Assembly: GCF_002998925.1 (NCBI RefSeq)
Contig: NZ_CP027228.1
Span: 1,426,001 to 1,490,000, forward strand
Direction of reading: 5' to 3'
Source: Mogibacterium diversum
GTDB taxonomy: Bacteria; Bacillota; Clostridia; Peptostreptococcales; Anaerovoracaceae
Length of the DNA: 64,000 nucleotides
Part shown: positions 17,832-27,310 of the stretch, piece after piece
Numbering within the stretch: position 1 is the first letter of the stretch
Layout: every line of letters begins with the position of its first letter
Translations under genes and position numbers: made by a program
Notes under the pieces: model-generated
What the model was told of the DNA's origin: nothing
Databases searched by the model: none
The model's input: only the letters and a program-made list of their open reading frames with translations

Positions 17832-19138
17832 TAATTACCTCCTGCAGCGTCCTGCGCTTCTAAACTCATAGATTTTGTAAACTTGCAATTGATTCTGATA
17901 TCTTCTTTAGGCTCTCTCGTTAGGTATACCTTAAGGTAGATATCGTTAGCTGATTGCTCGTACAGTCCCGACTCTGTGCTTGTCTCTAGTGCACATATAG
18001 GATATAGCTCTGGGCAAATCTTTTCAGGATATAGCTCTGGGAGCCATTTCTCATCTATTTGTTCTCCTACCGTATCTCTAGGTAGTGCTAGTTCAAATAT
18101 GTATTTCGCTCCAGGGAATCTAGTTGAATCCATTAGCACAGAGTTTTTAGCAATTTCTATATCAATAATTACCACTCCGTTTCTATGCCCTCTAACAGGA
18201 CCTCTGAACACTGTTTCTTTTTTGAATTCCGCACCTTTCGATACAACTAAATCTAAATCACATTCAAATGCATCTCTTTCGGATGGTTTGCCAAGCGCAA
18301 ACCCCCTTCCGGTTGTTCTGAAATCAAACAGTTTGAAAGCAGATTGAAAAAACATGTGGCTCACTCCATCACCACCTAGTCCATCTGATGCATACAGTGC
18401 AAAACTGTGTGTATACGATTTATTAACTGCCACAGTTACATCATATGTTGATGTAACCCACCCAGATTCATCAGTATCTGTTTTGATTAGTTTTGTGGTG
18501 ATGTTGGTCGGTTTGTAAGCTGATTCATTCGACCTTTTGATTTTGCCGGATAAGGTTATTTTATCTACTTTCTTTGCAGCGCCACTCACGTTTATAGGGA
18601 ACCACCCAACTTGAACCTGTGCAGTTCGATAGCTTCCGCCTTTTTTCGCCGTTCCATCTGCATTTGACTCGTAAGGATTTTTAACTACCGTGATTCTTGG
18701 TTCGCCATAAAGTGCTAATTTTGTAATGCATTTACCACTTTCATTTAATGTATTCTTTTCGTTTGCAGCGCTGATGTATGCTATTAGCGGTTCATATTCA
18801 TGATATGCTGGCGAAAAATAGTGAGTAGGCACTAGCACATCTGGGAGTTCAAATCTATAATTTAATTCATCTCCGCTTTCAGTTATAAAGTATGAATTTG
18901 GACTCTTTAATTCATTCACGTTTACTTTTTTGTTTTCACAAATAGTAACTGTTTTTAGCCTTACCTCTTCATCGTAGGTTGACGCATACAAATAGTAAGG
19001 CTTCATTTTATCTGTAAGCGTGCCATGAACCACTGGTGTTACCGTTGAGTATCCTGGTATAATGCATCCGTATCCCTCTTCAAGAGAGCTGTATTTTTTA
19101 TCTACCGGGATGAATTCATATATGCATGTATTTGTCAT
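17831..19138 (-). CDS. tail fibre/tail tip protein (DUF859-like C-terminal region)
   Basis: A 435-residue late protein. The N-terminal 170 residues are beta-rich without a recognised motif. The middle contains a segment reading FDFRTTGRGFALGKPSERDAF, which matches the pattern at the shaft-to-tip boundary in many Gram-positive phage tail proteins of the DUF859 type (GKGVAIGK...). The C-terminal 120 residues probably form the tip. It overlaps both neighbours by one base (ATG/TAA at 19138 and 17831), so it is translated as part of the tail block. A role in receptor binding is inferred from place and pattern. Confidence 0.7.
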   Translation of the reverse strand: MTNTCIYEFIPVDKKYSSLEEGYGCIIPGYSTVTPVVHGTLTDKMKPYYLYASTYDEEVRLKTVTICENKKVNVNELKSPNSYFITESGDELNYRFELPDVLVPTHYFSPAYHEYEPLIAYISAANEKNTLNESGKCITKLALYGEPRITVVKNPYESNADGTAKKGGSYRTAQVQVGWFPINVSGAAKKVDKITLSGKIKRSNESAYKPTNITTKLIKTDTDESGWVTSTYDVTVAVNKSYTHSFALYASDGLGGDGVSHMFFQSAFKLFDFRTTGRGFALGKPSERDAFECDLDLVVSKGAEFKKETVFRGPVRGHRNGVVIIDIEIAKNSVLMDSTRFPGAKYIFELALPRDTVGEQIDEKWLPELYPEKICPELYPICALETSTESGLYEQSANDIYLKVYLTREPKEDIRINCKFTKSMSLEAQDAAGGN

Positions 19139-20208
19139 TAATCTTCTACCTTTCCAAATGATAAACTGCCTGTTTCGGTATCAGGCATGAACGCAAATTT
19201 GCCAAGCTTTATACTGCTGAGGACCTCCGCATTTTGTATATACAGTTTGTTATCGCTCATATACGCAACTTCTATTCCTTCTTGCATGAACCTCAGTTTG
19301 TCATTATCTAGATTCATGGATATTCTGTTACCGCTTTTGCCTATAGATATTCCATTCTTATCTAGTCTTATAGTACTTATAATCTCGCTATACTTTTTAT
19401 CCGAATCAAACTTTAGATCATTTATGTTTTTGAGAGCTTCGCTAAACTTAACATTTACAGCATTATCCGTTTGTGTTATTTGCGATTCAATATTAGCAAT
19501 CTTGTCGTCCATATCGGCTGATGAGTAATATTCCGTCTTAATTTTCCTAGATATGCTGTCCGCTGCATCTGCAATTTCTTTTTTCGTCTGTCTGCTTAAG
19601 TCTTCAAGTTGCTTTAGTGTCTTTTGATGATTTTCTAAAGTCTTGATAAATGCATTTTTAGCTGCAGCATATGAGCTTGACACCTGAACATCCGAGTAGT
19701 AAAAGCTTCCGTCCGAGAAAACGCTTTGGTCCACATAGTATAGATTGTTTGTACTCCCTTCTATGTAGTTAGGTTCTGTTATAGTCCACGGGCTAGGTGG
19801 AACTTTAAGCGCTGGTTTCTCTGGGGTCTCTACCGCTAAATAATACCACCTAGTATAGGAGCTTACGCTTACGCCATTATCGCCTTTGACTTTCGTCCAC
19901 TTATACGCTTTAGGATCTGCGCTAGCTACATCTTTAAAATCTGTGTAGATTCCTATATATGTTCTTCCGGTGCTATCCGTGGTGCTAAACCCCACTGTGC
20001 CATCTCCACTACTTGCATAAGCGATATGGACTCTAGGTGCTTCTTTATTCACCTTGCTTTCAGATGTTTCTTTTTTCTTGCTTGGTTCTTTTGATACGTT
20101 CATGATTTCCATAAGAACTTCATCTGCGAGTTTTCGCAAGTTTTCATCTATCGTCCTGAGTGCAAGGCTTTCATCTGACATATCTGTTCTATTTGGTACA
20201 GTTATCAT
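19138..20208 (-). CDS. tail fibre/receptor-binding shaft protein with coiled coil
   Basis: A 356-residue protein. After a helical N-terminus (1-60) comes a segment with GFSTTDSTGRTYIG and YKWTKVKG, a pattern common in tail-tip and fibre proteins of Firmicutes phages. A long coiled coil (about 185-270) follows, then a C-terminal beta region (ISIGKSGNRISMNLD...) like the ends of prophage tail-associated proteins. It overlaps the upstream gp10-like gene by four bases and the downstream fibre gene by one. It likely forms the trimeric shaft that presents the receptor-binding tip. Confidence 0.75.
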   Translation of the reverse strand: MITVPNRTDMSDESLALRTIDENLRKLADEVLMEIMNVSKEPSKKKETSESKVNKEAPRVHIAYASSGDGTVGFSTTDSTGRTYIGIYTDFKDVASADPKAYKWTKVKGDNGVSVSSYTRWYYLAVETPEKPALKVPPSPWTITEPNYIEGSTNNLYYVDQSVFSDGSFYYSDVQVSSSYAAAKNAFIKTLENHQKTLKQLEDLSRQTKKEIADAADSISRKIKTEYYSSADMDDKIANIESQITQTDNAVNVKFSEALKNINDLKFDSDKKYSEIISTIRLDKNGISIGKSGNRISMNLDNDKLRFMQEGIEVAYMSDNKLYIQNAEVLSSIKLGKFAFMPDTETGSLSFGKVED

Positions 20209-21800
20209 GTTCTATCACTCCTACCTCTATAGTATCTTGTAAGTGATTCAATATCTGTTCTTCCCACTCCCTCAATTTTTATAGAGAGTTTCGCTTGCCT
20301 ATTAGGGATAATTGGAACACTAAGCGTTTTCCCTCGCTCTGTTTCGCACTCGTATATTGGCTCCCATTCACCGTTACTACTTTGAGTACTTATCCTTAGT
20401 TGTGCTCCCGGCTGCATATCTAGTCTCATATTTATTTTCTTATAGGACTTCATATTCTCTACGAATTCATCGAACGGTCCGAATACAGCAAACCACTTAA
20501 TATCATCTTCTGGGCGCTTTCCTGTAGTAGTCCAAATATTGCCATCTGCTATGTATATAAGCTCGTTATTCACATTAGCAAAGGCTGTTACTTTTGTTTC
20601 ATCTTCCTTGTGCCATAGTCTGCGAAGTATATCGTAAGTAAAGATGTTATATTTGTTTTCGTTTTCATTTAGCATTGAAATATAATACTTCTTGCCATTG
20701 CTGCCACCGACAGCAGATTTAAAACGATAATCTCCGAACGCTTCGGATATCATTACCGGATATGTTCCGCCATCATAAGCCATTACGCCTGTTAATGAAT
20801 GATAGTACAATACACCATTCACGATTACAGCCGATTTATCAGAGCCTTTTCTTATTCCGAAGCACTCAGTGCTGTATAGCTGATATTGGCTTGGCATGCT
20901 TCCGAACACTTTATGCATATGATGTTCTTTAAAAAAGATTAGGTGCGTAGGATATGCAGCACACCCTGTAAACTCACCATCTGAACCGACCTCTAGCGCG
21001 TATGAATCGTTTGCTAGCGACTGGAAGTAATTCCAGTTAAGTGGGTCTCCCAACTTACTAGCATAGATTGTGTTGTCCTCACTCCTACAGCCCCACAATC
21101 TATTATTGCTTTCCATGACGTAATCAAGGTCTGGAATCTCTCGTGCTAGTTTTACTTCCTCTTCAACATATGACTCCTGAGTCACATCATCGCTTGGCAT
21201 TCTAAATGAATTCTCGTAAGTGGTAATTGTGCTACCTTCTATACTCTTAATCACGATTACCGTGTTATTGCCTGGTTGCTTTTTGCACCCTGATATTTCA
21301 ATCGCATCACCAACAGAAAATTCAGATAGATCTGCGCCAACTAAATATATGCTGCCTGGCTTAATTGTTGCCGTGCCCTGCACTGATGCGTCCATGTGTT
21401 TTACAGTGTTATCTGTAATATCTAAATACACCTTGTCTGGCCATATGCAGATTTTGTTATTATGTGCAACCATAGTTTTAGGCATGATATTGTTTATTCG
21501 CTTTTGGTAATCCGTGCCACCTTTAGAATATTTGATAAACGTCCTTATCTCTCCGTCTACCTCGTATCTATCTATGATGTATGGCACATTGTTTTTTACG
21601 ATGATATCTCTTGGATGTTGCACTGGCATATCTATGATATTCCTTGGTGCTCTTTGAGATAACACCGGGTACTTATCAGATGACAAGTTATACATATCTC
21701 GCATTTCGCCGTCATCTATTACAGCGTTTGCGTTATATCCTTTGAACTGCAACACCGACTGTTTGCCGTTTATTTTTGGCTGTATTTCCTTGAGTAGCAT
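20205..21800 (-). CDS. P22 gp10-like tail beta-propeller protein
   Basis: A 531-residue protein built of repeated beta-sheet blades, with patterns such as LIFFKEHHMHKVFG, GVLYYHSLTGVMAYDGG and KYYISMLNENENKYNIFTYD typical of the tail accessory/stabilisation proteins of short-tailed phages (P22 gp10, T7 gp12-like propellers). In those phages it closes the portal channel below the adaptor and connects fibres. It follows the 121-residue connector candidate. Identification rests on fold-like sequence pattern and position; exact blade count needs structure prediction. Confidence 0.75.
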   Translation of the reverse strand: MLLKEIQPKINGKQSVLQFKGYNANAVIDDGEMRDMYNLSSDKYPVLSQRAPRNIIDMPVQHPRDIIVKNNVPYIIDRYEVDGEIRTFIKYSKGGTDYQKRINNIMPKTMVAHNNKICIWPDKVYLDITDNTVKHMDASVQGTATIKPGSIYLVGADLSEFSVGDAIEISGCKKQPGNNTVIVIKSIEGSTITTYENSFRMPSDDVTQESYVEEEVKLAREIPDLDYVMESNNRLWGCRSEDNTIYASKLGDPLNWNYFQSLANDSYALEVGSDGEFTGCAAYPTHLIFFKEHHMHKVFGSMPSQYQLYSTECFGIRKGSDKSAVIVNGVLYYHSLTGVMAYDGGTYPVMISEAFGDYRFKSAVGGSNGKKYYISMLNENENKYNIFTYDILRRLWHKEDETKVTAFANVNNELIYIADGNIWTTTGKRPEDDIKWFAVFGPFDEFVENMKSYKKINMRLDMQPGAQLRISTQSSNGEWEPIYECETERGKTLSVPIIPNRQAKLSIKIEGVGRTDIESLTRYYRGRSDRT

Positions 21801-21808
21801 ATTGCCTC

Positions 21809-22174
21809 CTAGAAGTAGTTTTTAATTCTTAAGTTCTTGTATCTGTTGCTTTTTGTGATGTAATAGTTACGTGCGTCTACTGCTCGGCTATTATATAAGC
21901 TCAGCCATGCATTAAATGAATCCCACTCTTCCATCGCTTGACAAGTCATAGCTGCCACATAGTACACATAAATTAAATCAAACGGCTTTTCTAGTAGCAG
22001 CTCTTCTGTTTGCGTGTCGCTAGTTACCTGCCTCTTCATGTCTTTTTCTTCGAGATTTAGCAGCTCTCTCTGAACTATATTTTCTATCTCGTTAACATAC
22101 GCTATCTTTTCTTCGTCAGTGCACGTGTTCGGACAACGATCGTTAACCGTCTTAATTACTTCTGCTGTATTCAT
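21809..22174 (-). CDS. putative head-to-tail adaptor (gp4-like position)
   Basis: A 121-residue, mainly alpha-helical acidic protein placed immediately before the gp10-like protein, the position and size of portal-adaptor proteins in short-tailed phages. Features include a CPNTCTDEEK N-terminal segment and a central YVYYVAAMTCQAMEEWDSFNAW helix. In P22 the adaptor gp4 binds under the portal and the propeller gp10 binds gp4. I see no catalytic motif. The assignment is by context, size and helical content. Confidence 0.55.
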   Translation of the reverse strand: MNTAEVIKTVNDRCPNTCTDEEKIAYVNEIENIVQRELLNLEEKDMKRQVTSDTQTEELLLEKPFDLIYVYYVAAMTCQAMEEWDSFNAWLSLYNSRAVDARNYYITKSNRYKNLRIKNYF

Positions 22175-22176
22175 AT

Positions 22177-23931
22177 TTAACCCTCATTTACCTTGTTTTT
22201 GAGCGATACCCAGTCAGTAGCTTTAATGTCTCCACCAGAAATTACGTTTAAAGCTAGTGTCCTTCTTAATTCATTATGCTTTTCAAGCGTGATAAGTTCG
22301 TCCTCTTCAATAAACATTAAGCTGCTACCAATTTTTTTATTGATAAAGCGTATAAGTCTGTTTACCTCAGTACTTGTTAAGTCGATTTCGTTTTGCGCAT
22401 TAACAACGCTGTCATACTCGAAGCGATGATATGTATACACTGGTACCGCTAGAGAATAAGATATCTTTGTTGAATCTGTAGCATAGCCTTTTATCCTGAT
22501 TAGGTATTCAGTATTACCGCTAGGCAGAGTTATTGTGAGCTTCGGTTTATACTTAGTTGTTATAAGCCTCGTCCACTCTCTTTCACCAATCTTATATTCA
22601 ACATCGTAGCTCATTTCGTCTCTGTCATCATTTACAAGCCAATTGATAACAGCATCTTTAGTTCTGATAACAGATTCAATGCTTTTGATAACAGGAATTG
22701 CAACAAACCCCATTTCTCTTGTCTTAACAGTTTCAGCCCATGACTTTATAACCTGGGAATCTCTATAGATTTCAACTACGACTTCATAGTCAGTAAAAGC
22801 TTTGAGGTTCTTTAGGTTTACAAATGCGCTTTCATTTCCTGTTGTCACGCTCTCTTCTCTATATTCTGATTCCTGCGCAGCTTTGTACTTCGCTTTTATA
22901 GTGCGTTCCCACCCGGTATTCACCATGTGAGATACGTTTACCTGGATGCTACTATATGTATCTGATTCAGCTTTTATAACTGCGCTACTTGGTTTAAGTG
23001 AATCGGATACAACAGTCTCTTTTAAAACGTTGTCCTTGCGTTTAATAAGCGTTCTAACATCATATCTACAGCCTGTTGTGAGTTTTTCAAACTTTCTCGC
23101 CTTTGTGCTTACACCTGCAGGTAGTTCTTCTTCTCCCATGTACTGAAAATTTCCTGCACCTGCTGGTCTTATATACCACTCTAGCGTTCTAGTGTATGAA
23201 ATGTTTGAATTAACCTCTTCAACCGCTATTAGTTCGCTTTCTGTAGTAGTTGTAGTCAGCTCTCCTTTTGCGGTAGGTAGTGCAATCACTGAGTCAAACG
23301 AAGTTATTTTGTAACCATCTACGAATTCCTCTACTGATATTTCATAGCTAGTGTTAGCTATAAGGTCATTAAATGCCCTGCTGCAATCTCTACTGCTGTT
23401 AGATACGGTTTTATTTCCAATATGTTTCCATGCCTCACCTTTTGCCTTATGCCAAAAACGGAGCTCTTTTTCATATCCTGTAGGTAGTCCGCTTATATTA
23501 ACTATCATTCCGGATTCAGTAATATCTTTTAGTGTTAATAGTCCGGCTGTGCTTAATGGCGGTGCCGGTAAAGCTCCGCCGCTTTCCCACACTCTCTGTC
23601 CGTATCTAGGTTTGTTTGATGTTAGTACAATCTTGATATGGGCATTGCCAGAAACACGTTTAACAGCATAATACGGCGTCGAATTACTAATACCTGACCA
23701 TCTTATAGGCTTATTCTGTTTTAACCTCGTAGTGCCCATATATTGTCCGTCTACGTACACCGCCATATCTAAATACCACCCATACCACGACTGCCTATAG
23801 TCTAAACCGTGGATATATGTGTTTATACGGTAATACATATATGCGCCATCACGATAATAATCTGTTGTGGCAGTAAGTCTGATTCTGGGTCCACTATGTA
23901 TCACCCATTGATTAAATAGAGTTGTTGCCAT
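22177..23931 (-). CDS. fibronectin type III-repeat tail protein
   Basis: A 584-residue protein. An N-terminal beta domain (1-125) with many Tyr and Trp is followed by about four fibronectin type III-like modules (roughly 128-225, 228-315, 318-405 and 408-500; conserved GLPTGYEKELRFW and FTDYEVVVEIY patterns). A helical C-terminus follows (EYDSVVNAQNEIDLTSTEVNRL onward). Such modules serve as spacers or sugar-binding surfaces on phage tails. It lies between the BppU-like protein and the adaptor. It probably decorates the tail or capsid vertex rather than forming the tube. Confidence 0.75.
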   Translation of the reverse strand: MATTLFNQWVIHSGPRIRLTATTDYYRDGAYMYYRINTYIHGLDYRQSWYGWYLDMAVYVDGQYMGTTRLKQNKPIRWSGISNSTPYYAVKRVSGNAHIKIVLTSNKPRYGQRVWESGGALPAPPLSTAGLLTLKDITESGMIVNISGLPTGYEKELRFWHKAKGEAWKHIGNKTVSNSSRDCSRAFNDLIANTSYEISVEEFVDGYKITSFDSVIALPTAKGELTTTTTESELIAVEEVNSNISYTRTLEWYIRPAGAGNFQYMGEEELPAGVSTKARKFEKLTTGCRYDVRTLIKRKDNVLKETVVSDSLKPSSAVIKAESDTYSSIQVNVSHMVNTGWERTIKAKYKAAQESEYREESVTTGNESAFVNLKNLKAFTDYEVVVEIYRDSQVIKSWAETVKTREMGFVAIPVIKSIESVIRTKDAVINWLVNDDRDEMSYDVEYKIGEREWTRLITTKYKPKLTITLPSGNTEYLIRIKGYATDSTKISYSLAVPVYTYHRFEYDSVVNAQNEIDLTSTEVNRLIRFINKKIGSSLMFIEEDELITLEKHNELRRTLALNVISGGDIKATDWVSLKNKVNEG

Positions 23932-23939
23932 ATCATCAC

Positions 23940-24845
23940 CTACTTATATACTGCAAAGCATTTAGCCTCACTCCATGCACCGCCAGCATAGTATTTAACC
24001 TTACCGCTTACGCTATCTAGCCAGAGCAAACTCTTATCTTCTGGTTCAGTTCCTGATATAGCAACTTCCGGCTTATTTAATACCTTAACTTCTGCACCGC
24101 CTATGTAAAGTAAGCCTTTTGACTTATCAAATCCTAGCTGTCCTTCTTCAATTCCATCTTTACCGTCCTTGATTGGATAGATACCCTTTAATCTAGTTTC
24201 AAGGCTAGATGCTGTTATAAGCGATGTAACATCGAAGTTACTGCCGGTTATCTCGTTAGCTATCTGCACAAATGCGCTATACAAGTCATCTAGATATCCT
24301 TGTTTTTCCTGGATGTTATCTAGAATCTTATTTGCCTGTGCGATGATACCTGCGGTTTCGCTTGCTCTTAACTTCTCTGCTCGTTCCCTTGCTTCTTCGG
24401 CCGCCTTGTATGTTGATACCTCTTTTACAAGCGCAAGAAGTACCGGATAATACTCTTCCTTTTCAATTTCAGTATTATCTATGTTTCCATCTGATACGTT
24501 ATATGTGAATCTTGATGTAGTCATCTTCTTGCCGTTTGTGTATATGGAAATATCCACGAAGTACAAACCTACAAGTTTTGTGACTTCTGGAACCGGCTTA
24601 TATGTTAGAAATCCTTGTGCTGCATCTTCGACTGTTAAGTGGTCTCCTATGCAATCAACAAAAGCTTTTCCGTCCGGACGGATAATTTCGATTGTTACAG
24701 CGGTATACTCCGAAAAGTCGAACGAGCTGCTGCCATTAAGCAGTTTGATATCATCTATTGCTGCATCGTCATCGAACTGTACCAGGCCATTAACAATAAT
24801 GGACTTCACTTTGTTTACATCTACCGTTACGCTGATTCTTTTCAT
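23940..24845 (-). CDS. BppU-like baseplate upper protein
   Basis: A 301-residue protein. Residues 1-140 have the BppU N-terminal pattern: a beta-sandwich with KRISVTVDVNK at the start, TVEIIRPDGKAF, and VGLYFVDISIYTNGKKMTTSRFTY. A coiled coil (about 145-200, AEEARERAEKLRASETA) and a C-terminal short beta tail (GGAWSEAKCFAVYK) follow. In siphophages BppU joins receptor-binding proteins to the baseplate; here it sits in a short-tailed phage and may hold fibres. It is preceded by a GGAG site and followed upstream by a terminator-like hairpin. Confidence 0.75.
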   Translation of the reverse strand: MKRISVTVDVNKVKSIIVNGLVQFDDDAAIDDIKLLNGSSSFDFSEYTAVTIEIIRPDGKAFVDCIGDHLTVEDAAQGFLTYKPVPEVTKLVGLYFVDISIYTNGKKMTTSRFTYNVSDGNIDNTEIEKEEYYPVLLALVKEVSTYKAAEEARERAEKLRASETAGIIAQANKILDNIQEKQGYLDDLYSAFVQIANEITGSNFDVTSLITASSLETRLKGIYPIKDGKDGIEEGQLGFDKSKGLLYIGGAEVKVLNKPEVAISGTEPEDKSLLWLDSVSGKVKYYAGGAWSEAKCFAVYK

Positions 24846-24864
24846 ATTGTCTCCTTAATAAATT

Positions 24865-24888
24865 AAGCGAGAGCCTCAGCCCTCGCTT
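24865..24888 (-). terminator. hairpin in the late operon between the 120-residue protein and BppU-like genes
   Basis: Stem AAGCGAG / CTCGCTT with a 10-nt loop, followed on the minus strand by AATTTATT. Probably a partial terminator that lowers tail gene expression relative to capsid genes. Confidence 0.55.
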
Positions 24889-24908
24889 TACACAGCGTTA
24901 TAGCTGCC

Positions 24909-25271
24909 TTATAGCCTATTCTCGAGTTCCTTGTACTGCTGCTGTGCCTCTTCTTCGTAGTCAGCGGCAAGTCCTGCCTGCTTCATCGAGTCCTCAATAA
25001 CAAGCTGTACCTTTCTCGGTACCATAACCTTGACACCTCTCTTAATCTGATAGTTCTTGCCGTTAAGTGTAACTACTAGATCATCAGAGTATTTGTCTGA
25101 ATCCTTGAACAGCATAATCTCAACAAGTTCTTCTAGGTAATCATCGCTTACCGGAGCAGTATTTTCAGTAACCTCTTCATCTGCAGTATTTTCTACTGCC
25201 TCAGTAGCCTCTTCATCTGTCATAGTTTCAACAGCTTCTAGCTCTTCATTTTTCTTTGCCATATTTGCCAT
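24909..25271 (-). CDS. small acidic head protein
   Basis: A 120-residue protein directly downstream of the major capsid gene. The first 45 residues are strongly acidic and low in complexity (repeated EEATEAVENTADEE). The rest is a compact domain with TLNGKNYQIKRGVKVMVP, suggesting a small beta structure and a C-terminal helix. Position after the capsid gene suits a head decoration, completion or DNA-binding internal protein. AAGGAG precedes the ATG. Similar acidic-tail small proteins follow capsid genes in other N4-gp56-type phages, but function is not established. Confidence 0.65.
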   Translation of the reverse strand: MANMAKKNEELEAVETMTDEEATEAVENTADEEVTENTAPVSDDYLEELVEIMLFKDSDKYSDDLVVTLNGKNYQIKRGVKVMVPRKVQLVIEDSMKQAGLAADYEEEAQQQYKELENRL

Positions 25272-25296
25272 AATTCTTTCTCCTTATATCAATATT

Positions 25297-25322
25297 GCTA
25301 GCCTGCAGAATTACAGGCTAGC
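25297..25322 (-). terminator. hairpin downstream of the major capsid gene
   Basis: Perfect 9-bp stem GCTAGCCTG / CAGGCTAGC with an 8-nt loop. No U-tract follows, so a transcript-stabilising or processing hairpin that supports high capsid expression is more likely than full termination. Confidence 0.6.
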
Positions 25323-25330
25323 TTTATGAA

Positions 25331-26305
25331 TTAGTTTGGATCAGATTCCAGTGTTACGCAGTGCTCACATCTTACGATGTAAGGGCTAACTAGAAGCTCT
25401 GCAGTTTTTGCAGCCTTCCATCCAGCAGTTGCTCTCTGATTGAGTGGATCTGCCGTTCCTGCTGAACCCTTCTGCTTAACAATCATCTCGAGTCCGCCAC
25501 CTTCAATCTCGGTAGTTCCGTATGCGTTAGCACCTAGGAATAGTGTTCCATAGATTCTAGCTCCGGATGTGCTCTTCTCGTTGAAGATTTTAGCCTCTGT
25601 AGACTCGATAAATCTTACTCCTGCAATCTTTCCAACCTCTCCCTCGAAGATCTGAGTTGAACCTGCATACTTCGATGCATCAATCCATGCCTCATCAGAC
25701 TGTAGGTCGTACGAGGTATCAGGATTGATGATAGCAACGTAGTACTTGTCAATCTTTGGCGCGTTAGCATTCTTAAGAATTCTAGCAGCTCTCTTGACTG
25801 TATCTACTGTTAGTTTGTCATCCTTGGTTAGTGCCGCTCTTGCCGACTTGCCGCCTGCGTAAAGTACGTTGGTGCCTGAGTGCATAACCTCTCTTGTAAC
25901 TGTATCAAGTGTTCTTCCTGCCTGGTCAGATAGTAGCTGCTGTGACTCTAGAAGGTTGTTATCTAGTGCCGTGAGAAGCAGCATGTCTGATAGAGTTACG
26001 TAATCGCCGTACTGCTTGATTGTTGCAGATACCTCTGTCATCTGGAGCTTTCTTCCGTCCGGTGTTACACCCTCTGTAAGTGGTGTTAGTGCCTTTGGAA
26101 ACGGCTTGTACTGTCTGAATTTAATAACCTTACCGCCATTCTTTGGAATTGGTCTCTTCTGTGCAAACTGGTCGTGAATTAGCTGCGGACCTGTGAGCCT
26201 GATAAGATTTTTATCGTAGTACTCCTTCATATCCGGCGTCAGATTGCTATCTGTAGTGATATTTGTGTTTGGATTTCCGAAAAGGAAATAGTCTCTGATA
26301 TTCAT
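25331..26305 (-). CDS. major capsid protein, N4-gp56 family
   Basis: A 324-residue protein recognised as the N4-gp56-type HK97-fold capsid protein by its pattern: a long N-arm, GKVIKFRQYKPFP near residue 58, LTEGVTPDGRKL near residue 77 and YGDYVTLSDML near residue 98. The fold forms the icosahedral shell. It follows the scaffold gene and is preceded by a strong GGGGG Shine-Dalgarno site, consistent with high output. No N-terminal delta domain is fused, in keeping with a separate scaffold protein. Confidence 0.9.
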   Translation of the reverse strand: MNIRDYFLFGNPNTNITTDSNLTPDMKEYYDKNLIRLTGPQLIHDQFAQKRPIPKNGGKVIKFRQYKPFPKALTPLTEGVTPDGRKLQMTEVSATIKQYGDYVTLSDMLLLTALDNNLLESQQLLSDQAGRTLDTVTREVMHSGTNVLYAGGKSARAALTKDDKLTVDTVKRAARILKNANAPKIDKYYVAIINPDTSYDLQSDEAWIDASKYAGSTQIFEGEVGKIAGVRFIESTEAKIFNEKSTSGARIYGTLFLGANAYGTTEIEGGGLEMIVKQKGSAGTADPLNQRATAGWKAAKTAELLVSPYIVRCEHCVTLESDPN

Positions 26306-26324
26306 TTTTCCCCCTTTTCCTCAG

Positions 26325-27236
26325 TTAGAAGGTAACGGTTTCACCTCTAGCTACTCGCTTATTGATTCTATCCATATCTTCGTTACTGAGATTGCTAATG
26401 TTCTTCTTGACCTTTAGCGGAGCTTTAGACTGCATGCCGTTTTCGCGCGGCCTCAAGCCTCTTGCTCTCACCGTGTCAATAGTGTTCTTCCTGGTTTCCT
26501 TGGTAGCCATCTGAATAGCGCCAGAGATTAGCTCCTGTATATGTGCTGCTTCAAAAGCTTTTCTTACACTCATTCCAGATTCAAGGTAGCTCATGAATTC
26601 AGGATTCTCGCTAGCCTCTTTCTTAAGGTTGAAGTGTGGATACACATTTCTTAGTTCAGCGGATTCTGATTCCCACTGCTCATACAGTGCGTCTGCTTGC
26701 TCTTTAGCAGCTCTTTTTCTCTGTTCTGCTTCAAGCCTTCTGTTTTCCGCCTCGAGTTTCTTCTGGTATTTGTACTGCTCGACTGACAAGCCTTCTCTTT
26801 CTGCTCTTTCTTCTAGCAATTCGCCATCTTTTGCGATTGCTTCTTTGAGTCCGTTAAGATTACCAGGCTCGATATCGTACTTGTCATATAGTACAAATAG
26901 CGCATCTTCATATTCACCAAGTCGGCTTCTATCTGCTTCTGCGTTCTTAAATCTCTTTGAAAGCGTGTCCTTAACGCGCGCATCGTATAAGTCTTTATAC
27001 TTTCCTTTGATTAGTTCTTCGAACTCTGCAGATAGGTCTTTGGGCTCATCGGCGTTTTCGCCCTCTGATGATTCATCGTCTGCTTCTTCGCTATCGTCAT
27101 AGCTATCGTCAAACAAATCATCATCTTTCTTTTCTTCAAGGGCTGTGCCCTCTTCACCACTGGTAGCGACACCAGTATTACCGCTTGTTCCTTCGCCGCC
27201 CTCTCCATCGAAGAGGTAAAAATCTCTATATGTCAT
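26325..27236 (-). CDS. capsid scaffold protein
   Basis: A 303-residue, very charged protein. The first 90 residues are acidic and Ser/Gly rich, the centre (about 140-200) is a coiled coil of Glu, Lys, Arg and Ala heptads (EAENRRLEAEQRKRAAKEQ), and the C-terminus is basic (APLKVKKNISNLSNEDMD), which in other scaffolds contacts the capsid subunit. Position between protease/portal and capsid genes supports the role. It would guide procapsid assembly and then leave or be cut. GGAGGA precedes the ATG. Confidence 0.75.
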   Translation of the reverse strand: MTYRDFYLFDGEGGEGTSGNTGVATSGEEGTALEEKKDDDLFDDSYDDSEEADDESSEGENADEPKDLSAEFEELIKGKYKDLYDARVKDTLSKRFKNAEADRSRLGEYEDALFVLYDKYDIEPGNLNGLKEAIAKDGELLEERAEREGLSVEQYKYQKKLEAENRRLEAEQRKRAAKEQADALYEQWESESAELRNVYPHFNLKKEASENPEFMSYLESGMSVRKAFEAAHIQELISGAIQMATKETRKNTIDTVRARGLRPRENGMQSKAPLKVKKNISNLSNEDMDRINKRVARGETVTF

Positions 27237-27310
27237 TGTTCCTCCTGCGGCTTACCCGCGAGCATTTATCTTTACGGATTTATGATATAAAAAAATTATT
27301 TATTATTCGA